64,000 bases of DNA from PALSA-612 sp964595575 (GTDB lineage: Bacteria; Actinomycetota; Thermoleophilia; Gaiellales; Gaiellaceae). Location: NCBI GenBank assembly GCA_964595575.1, contig CAZQRA010000004.1:1-64000 (forward strand), written 5' to 3'. A program made the translations under genes and the position numbers. This document shows positions 1 through 8,658 of the stretch, piece by piece. The notes below the pieces were generated by a model, which was given only the letters and a program-made list of their open reading frames with translations, was not told where the DNA came from and did not search any database. Within the stretch, counting starts at the first letter, position 1, and every line of letters starts with the position of its first letter.

Positions 1-420
1 CCCAGCGCGTCCGCGGCCCCGGCTTTGCCTTCCTCGCTCCCGCCGACTGGGAGCCGGCCCGCACGCCGCGGTCGGCCTCCGCCCGCCCGGCCCGCCGGGG
101 GGCCGATGCCCTCGTGTCTGTCACCACCTTTCCCTTGGCCAAACCCTTCCGGCCTCGGCTGTGGCCGCGGGCGGCCCGTGAGCTCGACGACGTTGCCCGC
201 CGCCTCGGCCGCCGGCTGGGAGGGGCGGTCGAGGGCTCGAGGACGGTGCGGATCGCGGGCCTCCCCGGGCGGCGCTACGACATCTCCTACGAGCGGGGCG
301 GCAAGCGCCTGCGGCAGCGGATCGTGTTTCTGCTGCGGGGGCGCACCGAGTACCAGCTCCTCTGCCGCTGGCGCCGGGACGAGACCGAGCCCGCCGCCTG
401 CCGGCTGCTTCTGGACAGCT

Positions 421-434
<14 letters not shown>
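1..434 (+). CDS. Conserved hypothetical protein, 3' part only
   Basis: An open frame (frame 3) runs in from the window edge without a start and ends at TAG 432-434. About 143 residues are visible. The N-terminal visible part is Ala/Pro/Arg-rich linker, the C-terminal 100 residues form a compact alpha/beta-looking domain ending with the motif FLLRGRTEYQLLCRW and a late Cys (AACRLLLDSF). This reminds me of PsbP/LpqN-like small domains found beside lon in actinobacteria, but I cannot assign a function. An internal ATG at 114 exists, but the open frame upstream is coding-like, so the gene is probably truncated by the window. Its last 14 bases overlap the end of the convergent lon gene. Confidence 0.55.
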
Positions 435-2831
<2,397 letters not shown>

Positions 2832-2835
<4 letters not shown>

Positions 2836-3281
2836 GGCGCCCTCTTGACCGGGATCAAGACCCTAGCCGAGGGAGCTACCCTCGCGGCCAGGGGGACGAC
2901 GATGGTAAGGAGCCCCCGCTGGTAGGTGGCCCTGGCCTCGCCCGGGTCGGCGTTCTCGGGGAGGCGGATACGGCGCTCGAAGGGGCCGTGCTCGATCTCG
3001 ACTTGGTAGTAGGAGGGTCGGCCGGCGGGATCGGCTCCCGGCCGGCGGCGGATACCGGAGAGGACGAGGTCGCGGCCGGCCACGACGATCTCCATGTCCT
3101 CGGGGTCGACGCCGGCCAGCTCGACGACGATGCGCAGCTCGGGCGGGTCGTCGGTCCGGAAGGCATCCACGTGGGGCCTGAACCCGCGTCGCTGGGCGGC
3201 CAGCCGAGGGCCGCGCCAGAGCTCGCTGAAGAGCTCCTCGAGCTCCTCGTGCAGACGGTCGATGTCCCTGCCGGCGGTCAC
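2832..3281 (-). CDS. Small heat-shock protein (Hsp20/alpha-crystallin family)
   Basis: ATP-independent holdase chaperone. About 149 residues, with a central alpha-crystallin domain (DAFRTDDPPELRIVVELAGV through GLLTIVVPLA) including the conserved GLLTI(V)xVP-like strand near the C-terminus and a C-terminal R-V-L-I-P tail resembling the I-x-I/V oligomerisation motif. I chose GTG 3279-3281 because a -10-like TACCCT (plus strand 3288-3293) lies exactly 6 nt upstream, suiting leaderless translation. A longer frame from GTG 3311 exists but would run through this promoter. Operon with lon by a GTGA overlap. Family assignment is firm, the start is inferred. Confidence 0.88.
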
Positions 3282-3287
3282 GCGTGA

Positions 3288-3297
3288 AGGGTACCCT
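3288..3297 (-). promoter_or_regulatory. -10-like element inside a perfect palindrome upstream of hsp20
   Basis: Read on the minus strand, TACCCT sits 6 nt before the chosen hsp20 GTG. The surrounding 10 bases, AGGGTACCCT, are a perfect palindrome, so the same hexamer also reads toward the divergent MMPL gene. It could be a bidirectional -10 region or an operator. No clear -35 is visible, so this is an inference. Confidence 0.35.
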
Positions 3298-3340
3298 GAG
3301 CCGCCGTGCACGGGGTGTTCTCTCCCAGCGAGCTCTGAGC

Positions 3341-5542
3341 GTGGAGCGCTGGACGCGTCGGGCCGTGCGGCTTCGCTGGCCGCTTCTTGGGGCCTGGGCG
3401 GTGGTGCTGGTGGCGGGGGTGGTGGCCGCCTCGCGGCTGTCGGCCCTGCAGTCGAACGTGTTCAGCGTCCCCGGGTCCGACTCCGAGGTCGCCCGCTCGA
3501 TCCTCGAGCGCCGCTTCGGCGACCGCTCCGACGGGAGCTTCACCGTGGTCTTCCAGGTGCCCGACTCGGCCGATCCTCGTCTGCGCGCCCGCCTTCAGGC
3601 CCAGGTCGAGCGGGCGGCTGCGGTCGTCCCCAGCGGCCGTGCCCAGCCTCTGCTCGCCGGCGGTCGCCACGTCCTCTACGGCGACGTCGTCTCCACCCTC
3701 GCCCTGTCCGAGGCCAAGCGCTACGCCGACGACCTGTACCGGGCGCTCCAGCCGCCCTCGGGGACGCGGGCCTACGTCACGGGGGCGGCGGCCATCCAGG
3801 CAGGCCTGGATCCCATCTTCAGCCAGGACCTGAGGCACGGGGAGACGATCGCCCTTCCCATCGCCCTGGCGGTGCTCTTGCTCGTCTTCGGGCTCTCGCC
3901 GGCGGTGACCATCCCGCTCGTCTTCGCCGCCTTCACCATCTTCGGGGCCCTGGGTCTGGTGTGGATCGTGGCCCACTGGATGACCACCCCCACCTACGTC
4001 ACCAACCTCGTGTTCCTCATCGGGCTGGGGATCGCCGTCGACTACTCCCTCCTCGTCGTCTACCGGTTCCGGGAGGAACTCGAGCGCGGGCTTCCCGTGG
4101 AGCAGGCGGTGGCGCGGACGATGGCCACGGCGGGTCGGGCGGTGGTCTTCTCGGGAGCCACGGTGGCGGTCGGCCTCGCCCTGCTCCTGTTCATGCCCAT
4201 CCCCTTCATGCGGGCGATGGGCCTGGGCGGGTTCGTCATTCCCCTGGTCTCCATCGTGGCCGCCCTCACTGTCCAGCCGGCCCTGCTCTCCCTCTACGGG
4301 GCGCGGGGGGTACGGCGGGCGGCGGTGGCGAGCTTCCTGCGCTCGCGGGTGGGCATTCCTCTCCCTCTCCTTCCCGGTACCAGGCGGCGTGAGGAGGGCC
4401 TGTGGGCCCGGCTTGCCCGCTCGATCATGCGCCGCCCTCTCCTCTACCTCGCCTCCACCACCGCCCTTCTGGCGGCGGCGGTGGTCCCCGTGTTCTCCTT
4501 GCAGCTCACGCCGGGGTCGGTGGAGGGGATTCCCCGCCATCCCCAGGCCGTGCAGGGCTTCGACGTCCTCCGCCGAGCGGTGGGGCCGGGGGCGGTCTCC
4601 CCCACCCAGATCGTGGTCGATGCCGGCCGGGACGGCCGCGTCGTCGATCCCGCCATCCAGGCGGCGATCGGGCGTCTGGTCGAGCGCCTCCGCCGTCACC
4701 CCGAGGTGGCCCTCGTCCTCTACGCCCCTCAGGGCAGGTTCCTCGAGCCGAGGCGGCGGTATGCCCAGGTGATCGTGGCCGGGCGCCACGAGTACGGCCA
4801 GCCTCAAGCCCAGGAGCTCGTGCGCAGGATGCGGGAGCGGATCGTGCCTTCGGCAGGGTGGCCGCCGGGGGTCGAGGTCTTGGTGGGAGGGGCTCCCGCC
4901 CAAGGGGTCGACTTCCTCGATCGCTCCTACGGCGTCTTCCCCTGGCTCGTCCTGGCCGTGCTCCTCGTCACCTACGCCCTCCTGCTCAGGGCCTTTCGCT
5001 CGCTCCTGCTGCCGCTCAAGGCCATAATCCTGAACCTCCTGTCGGTGGCGGCAAGCTACGGCGCCTTGGTGGCCGTCTTCAGGTGGGGGTGGGGCTCGGA
5101 CGTGCTCGGCTTGTACCAGTTCGACCAAGTGGAGGGCTGGATCCCCATCTTCCTGTTCGCCATGCTGTTCGGGCTGTCCATGGACTACGAGGTCTTCCTC
5201 GTCAGCCGCATGCGCGAGGCCTGGGACGAGGGCGAGGAGAACGAGCAGGCGGTGGCCAGGGGGCTCGAGCGCACCGGGCGCATCATCACGGCCGCCGCCG
5301 TGATCATGGTGGCGGCCTTCTCCGGGTTCCTCGCCGGTAGGATCGTGGGGCTGCAGCAGTTCGGGCTGGGCCTGGCCGTAGCCATCCTCCTCGACGCTAC
5401 CCTCGTTCGCGCCATCCTCGTCCCCTCGCTCATGGCCGTCATCGGCCGCTACAACTGGTGGTTGCCTGCCCCGGTGGCTCGGCTGGCGCGGGTCGCTCCC
5501 TCGCCCCTCGAGCGACCGGCGCTGCGCCCGGCGGGTCGCTGA
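3341..5542 (+). CDS. MMPL/RND-family membrane transporter
   Basis: Inner-membrane RND-superfamily transporter of the MMPL (MmpL/YdfJ-like) type, which typically moves lipids or hydrophobic compounds. About 733 residues with the duplicated topology: TM1 near the N-terminus, a large extracytoplasmic loop, five TMs, a repeat of TM7 (LYLASTTALLAAAVVPVF), second loop, and a final TM bundle. The SSD-like motifs GLGIAVDYSLLVVYRFREE and GLSMDYEVFLVSRMREAWD carry the conserved Asp-Tyr pairs. GTG 3341 puts 10 residues before TM1. An alternative in-frame GTG at 3284 would add 19 basic residues and overlap the hsp20 promoter. Substrate unknown; gene stands alone between hsp20 and the rml operon. Confidence 0.88.
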   Translation: MERWTRRAVRLRWPLLGAWAVVLVAGVVAASRLSALQSNVFSVPGSDSEVARSILERRFGDRSDGSFTVVFQVPDSADPRLRARLQAQVERAAAVVPSGRAQPLLAGGRHVLYGDVVSTLALSEAKRYADDLYRALQPPSGTRAYVTGAAAIQAGLDPIFSQDLRHGETIALPIALAVLLLVFGLSPAVTIPLVFAAFTIFGALGLVWIVAHWMTTPTYVTNLVFLIGLGIAVDYSLLVVYRFREELERGLPVEQAVARTMATAGRAVVFSGATVAVGLALLLFMPIPFMRAMGLGGFVIPLVSIVAALTVQPALLSLYGARGVRRAAVASFLRSRVGIPLPLLPGTRRREEGLWARLARSIMRRPLLYLASTTALLAAAVVPVFSLQLTPGSVEGIPRHPQAVQGFDVLRRAVGPGAVSPTQIVVDAGRDGRVVDPAIQAAIGRLVERLRRHPEVALVLYAPQGRFLEPRRRYAQVIVAGRHEYGQPQAQELVRRMRERIVPSAGWPPGVEVLVGGAPAQGVDFLDRSYGVFPWLVLAVLLVTYALLLRAFRSLLLPLKAIILNLLSVAASYGALVAVFRWGWGSDVLGLYQFDQVEGWIPIFLFAMLFGLSMDYEVFLVSRMREAWDEGEENEQAVARGLERTGRIITAAAVIMVAAFSGFLAGRIVGLQQFGLGLAVAILLDATLVRAILVPSLMAVIGRYNWWLPAPVARLARVAPSPLERPALRPAGR

Positions 5543-5569
5543 GGCGACGGAGCCGTGGTAGCGGCGGAG

Positions 5570-5575
5570 TAGGAT
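5570..5575 (+). promoter_or_regulatory. -10-like TAGGAT, leaderless promoter candidate for rmlA
   Basis: TAGGAT is followed by 7 nt and then the GTG start of rmlA, with no Shine-Dalgarno between. This spacing puts the expected transcription start at or next to the start codon. No good -35 is visible. Confidence 0.4.
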
Positions 5576-5582
5576 CGGGGCC

Positions 5583-6326
5583 GTGAAGGGCGTCATCCTC
5601 GCCGGCGGAAGCGGCACCCGCCTGCATCCGCTCACGCGGATCACGAACAAGCACCTCCTCCCCATCTACGACCGACCCATGGTCACCTACGCGGTCGAGG
5701 CCCTCGTCAAGGCGGGCGTGAGCGAGCTCATGCTCGTCACCGGAGGCACCCACGCCGGCGAGTTCTTTCGGCTCCTCGGCAACGGCCACGACTACGGGGT
5801 CGACCGCCTGCTGTATGCCTACCAGGAGCGTCCCGGGGGCATCGCCGACGCTCTGGCTCTGGCCGAGCGGTTCGTGGCCCGCGACCGGGTGGTGGTCATG
5901 CTGGCCGACAACGTGCTCGAGCGCTCGATCAGGCCCTCTGTGGAGCGCTTCCTCCGCCAGGAGCGGGGAGCCCGCGTCCTCCTCGCCCGCGAGGAGAACC
6001 CCGAGCACCTCCGGCACCTGGGCGTGCCCGAGCTCGACGGGGACGGCAGGATCGTGCGCATCGTCGAGAAGCCCGAGCGTCCGCCCAGCCCCTACGCCGT
6101 GGCCGGGATCTACTTCTACGACGGCTGCGTGTGGGACGTCCTCCCCACGCTCTCTCCCTCCGGGCGGGGCGAGCTGGAGATCACCGACGTGAACAACTGG
6201 TACGTGGAGCAGGGCCTCATGGAGTACGACGTGGTGGAGGGCTTCTGGGGGGATGCCGGCGAGTCGATCGACGCCTACTACGCCGTCAACGACTTCGTCC
6301 GCGCCCACGGAGCGAACAAGGACTGA
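5583..6326 (+). CDS. rmlA: Glucose-1-phosphate thymidylyltransferase (RmlA-type nucleotidyltransferase)
   Basis: Forms dTDP-glucose from glucose-1-phosphate and dTTP, first step of dTDP-L-rhamnose synthesis. The 247-residue protein begins with the nucleotidyltransferase signature GVILAGGSGTRLHPLT and K-H-L-L-P-I-Y-D-R-P-M, has VMLADNV as the metal/sugar-binding region, and VEKPERPPSPYAVAGIYFYD. It is shorter than enterobacterial RmlA (about 290), matching the short form common in actinobacteria and archaea. First gene of rmlA-C-D-B; its stop TGA 6324-6326 overlaps the ATG of rmlC by one base. Confidence 0.93.
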   Translation: MKGVILAGGSGTRLHPLTRITNKHLLPIYDRPMVTYAVEALVKAGVSELMLVTGGTHAGEFFRLLGNGHDYGVDRLLYAYQERPGGIADALALAERFVARDRVVVMLADNVLERSIRPSVERFLRQERGARVLLAREENPEHLRHLGVPELDGDGRIVRIVEKPERPPSPYAVAGIYFYDGCVWDVLPTLSPSGRGELEITDVNNWYVEQGLMEYDVVEGFWGDAGESIDAYYAVNDFVRAHGANKD

Positions 6327-6787
6327 TGGAGGGTCTCCTCCGCATCCCCCTGCGTCGCCACCCCGACCAGCGCGGCTGGCTGATGGAGGTCCGGCGCGAG
6401 TCGCTCCTTCCCAAGCGCACCGTCCAGACCAACGTCTCCTTCTCCCGACGAGGGGTGATCCGGGGTCTCCACTACCACGAGCGGGGCCAGGACGACCTCT
6501 TCTGCTGTCTTGTGGGCACGGCCCGGGTGGTTGTGCTCGACCGGACGACGGGAGAGACCTTCTGCGAGGACATCGGCGAGGAGAACCCGGTCGCCCTCTA
6601 CATTCCCGGCCGGCACGCCCACGGCTTCGAGGCCCTGACCGACGTCCTCTTCTGCTACCACGTGACCGAGGAGTACGATCCCGCCTCGCCTGACGAGCAC
6701 GGGATCCCCTGGAACGATCCCCGGGTCGTCCACCTCTGGAGCACGCGATCGCCCATCCTCTCCCCACGCGACCGCGGCGCGTCCTGA
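6326..6787 (+). CDS. rmlC: dTDP-4-dehydrorhamnose 3,5-epimerase
   Basis: Cupin-fold epimerase acting on C3 and C5 of dTDP-4-keto-6-deoxyglucose. 153 residues, a little shorter than typical RmlC (about 180). Visible family motifs are TNVSFSRRGVIRGLHYH (active-site His region), VVVLDRTTGETF, and YIPGRHAHGFEAL with the second conserved His. ATG 6326 overlaps the rmlA stop (TGATG), which fixes the start. Its stop TGA 6785-6787 lies inside the start region of rmlD, so the four genes look translationally coupled. Confidence 0.92.
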   Translation: MEGLLRIPLRRHPDQRGWLMEVRRESLLPKRTVQTNVSFSRRGVIRGLHYHERGQDDLFCCLVGTARVVVLDRTTGETFCEDIGEENPVALYIPGRHAHGFEALTDVLFCYHVTEEYDPASPDEHGIPWNDPRVVHLWSTRSPILSPRDRGAS

Positions 6788-7587
6788 TCACGGGCGCGGG
6801 CGGCCAGCTTGGCCGGGCCTTGGCCGAGGCGTTCGCCGATGAGGAGGTGATCGCCCTCGATCGAGCCGCCTGGGACGTGACCGGCCCTCCCCCTTCCGAC
6901 CTTCCTCCCCTCGACCTCGTGCTCCATGCGGCCGCCTGGACGGACGTGGACGGAGCCGAGGCCGACCCCGCAGGCGCCTGGGCCGTCAACGTGGAGGGGA
7001 CGCGCCGGGTGGTCGCCCTGTCGGTCCCGGTCGTCTACTTCTCCACCGACTACGTCTTCAGCGGCGACAGGCGCCGGCCGTACCTGGAATCAGACGAGCC
7101 TCGTCCCCTGTCGGTCTACGGCCGCACCAAGCTCGAGGGAGAGCGTCTGGTGCGGGCAGGGTGGGTCGTCCGCACCTCCTGGCTCTATGCCCCTTGGGGC
7201 CGGAACTTCGTCCGGACCATGCTCGCCCTGGGGCGGGAGCGGGAGGAGGTGGCGGTGGTGGACGACCAGCGGGGCTCGCCCACCTACGCCTGCCACCTGG
7301 CTCAGGCGGTGCGTAGGCTGGTCGAGCTTCCCTTCGGCCTCTACCACCTGGTGGCCGAGGGGGAGTGCACCTGGGCCGATCTGGCCGAGGCTGTGCTCGC
7401 CGAGGCGGGTCTTGCCTGTCGCGTCCGGCGGATCACGACGGCCGACCTGGGGCGGCCGGCGCCGCGCCCTGCCTACTCGGTCCTTCGCTCCCAGCACGCG
7501 GACGCCCCTCGCCTTCCCCACTGGCGGCGGGGCCTCGTCGCCTGCCTGGAGCGGCTGAGGGCGGCCGGAGACCTCGGTCTCGCCTAG
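6736..7587 (+). CDS. rmlD: dTDP-4-dehydrorhamnose reductase; start codon non-canonical
   Basis: Short-chain-dehydrogenase-like reductase making dTDP-L-rhamnose. The frame shows the Rossmann motif VLITGAGGQLGRAL, VVYFSTDYVFSG, and the catalytic YGRTKLEGE (Tyr-x3-Lys). Oddity: after the in-frame TGA at 6691 there is no ATG, GTG or TTG before the Rossmann motif. Only CTG codons at 6709, 6736 and 6784 are available; the last overlaps the rmlC stop as CTGA. The first ATG (6820) would remove the NAD(P)-binding loop. I place the start at CTG 6736 to keep the first beta strand, but CTG 6784 is also possible. End at TAG 7585-7587 is sure. Confidence 0.8.
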   Translation: MEHAIAHPLPTRPRRVLITGAGGQLGRALAEAFADEEVIALDRAAWDVTGPPPSDLPPLDLVLHAAAWTDVDGAEADPAGAWAVNVEGTRRVVALSVPVVYFSTDYVFSGDRRRPYLESDEPRPLSVYGRTKLEGERLVRAGWVVRTSWLYAPWGRNFVRTMLALGREREEVAVVDDQRGSPTYACHLAQAVRRLVELPFGLYHLVAEGECTWADLAEAVLAEAGLACRVRRITTADLGRPAPRPAYSVLRSQHADAPRLPHWRRGLVACLERLRAAGDLGLA

Positions 7588-7590
7588 GCT
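7585..7590 (+). promoter_or_regulatory. -10-like TAGGCT for rmlB, overlapping the rmlD stop
   Basis: TAGGCT includes the rmlD stop codon and lies 7 nt before the rmlB GTG, with no Shine-Dalgarno visible between. This suggests rmlB can be transcribed from its own leaderless promoter as well as from the operon. Confidence 0.4.
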
Positions 7591-7597
7591 TTGAGCA

Positions 7598-8587
7598 GTG
7601 CGCGTGCTCGTCACCGGCGGGGCCGGCTTCATCGGCTCCCACTTCGTCAAGCGCCTGGTCGCCCAGGGCGACGAGGTGGTGGTCCTGGACAAGCTCACCT
7701 ACTCGGGGAACCCGGCCAACCTCGAGGGCGTCGACTGCGAGCTGCGGCAGGGGGATATCTGCGACGAGGAGGCGGTAGCGGAGGCCGCCTCCGGCTGCGA
7801 CGCCATCGTCAACTTCGCCGCCGAGACCCACGTCGACCGCTCCATCCTGGGCGCCCACGAGTTCATCGAGACCGACGTTCGAGGGACCTACGTCCTCCTC
7901 GAGCAGGCCCGGGCGACGGGGGCGAGGATGGTGCAGGTGTCGACGGACGAGGTCTACGGCGACGTCCCCTACCCCAGGCGGGCTCGCGAGGAGGATCCCC
8001 TCCGCCCCTCCAGCCCCTACGCTGCCTCCAAGGCAGGCGGCGACCTACAGGTGCTGGCCGCCGTGCGCACCCACGGGGTGGATGCCTCCATCACGCGGGG
8101 CGCCAACACCTACGGCCCCAACCAGTACCCGGAGAAGGTCATCCCCCTGTTCGTCACCAATGCCCTCGACGGCCTTCCCCTGCCGCTGTACGGGGACGGC
8201 CGCCAGGTGCGGGAGTGGCTCCACGTGGCCGACCACTGCGCGGCCATCGACCTCGTGCTCCGCCGAGGGGTAGCGGGGGAGATCTACAACATCGGCGGCG
8301 AGCCGCTCGAGAACATCGACCTCACGAGGAGGATCGTGGAGCTCACGGGCTGCGATCCCGCCCTCGTCCGCCACGTGGCCGACCGGCCCGGCCACGACCG
8401 CCGCTACGCCGTCGATGACAGCAAGGTGCGCGCCCTCGGCTGGACGCCCCAGCGCTCGCTGGAGGAGGGCCTGCAGGAGACGGTGTCCTGGTACCGGGAG
8501 AACCGAGCCTGGTGGGAGCCGATCAAGTCGGGCGAGTACCTTGCCTACTACCGCCGCCAGTACGCCTCCCGGCTGGGCCTGACGTGA
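7598..8587 (+). CDS. rmlB: dTDP-glucose 4,6-dehydratase
   Basis: NAD-dependent dehydratase producing dTDP-4-keto-6-deoxyglucose. 329 residues, normal length. Motifs: GGAGFIGSHFVKRL (NAD binding), NFAAETHVDRSI, VSTDEVYGDV (catalytic Asp-Glu pair), SPYAASKAGGD (Tyr-x3-Lys), TRGANTYGPNQYPEKVIPLF, and YNIGG. GTG start 10 nt after the rmlD stop. Last gene of the rml operon, followed by a candidate terminator. Confidence 0.96.
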   Translation: MRVLVTGGAGFIGSHFVKRLVAQGDEVVVLDKLTYSGNPANLEGVDCELRQGDICDEEAVAEAASGCDAIVNFAAETHVDRSILGAHEFIETDVRGTYVLLEQARATGARMVQVSTDEVYGDVPYPRRAREEDPLRPSSPYAASKAGGDLQVLAAVRTHGVDASITRGANTYGPNQYPEKVIPLFVTNALDGLPLPLYGDGRQVREWLHVADHCAAIDLVLRRGVAGEIYNIGGEPLENIDLTRRIVELTGCDPALVRHVADRPGHDRRYAVDDSKVRALGWTPQRSLEEGLQETVSWYRENRAWWEPIKSGEYLAYYRRQYASRLGLT

Positions 8588-8611
8588 GGGCGGGGAGCGA
8601 GGCTCCCGCCC
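8588..8611 (+). terminator. Hairpin after rmlB
   Basis: GGGCGGGGAGC-GAG-GCTCCCGCCC can fold as a 10-bp stem with one bulged G and a 3-nt loop directly after the rmlB stop. Only a short T stretch (CCCCTTTC) follows, so termination strength is uncertain. Confidence 0.4.
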
Positions 8612-8658
8612 GCCCCTTTCGCTAGCCTGAGGCCACCTCGACGCGAGGACCGACCGCC

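Noticed and set aside
3278..5665. 795-residue minus-strand frame opposite the MMPL gene
   Set aside because: Low-complexity His/Arg/Gly/Glu-rich product typical of a shadow frame; the plus strand has clear TM and MMPL motifs.
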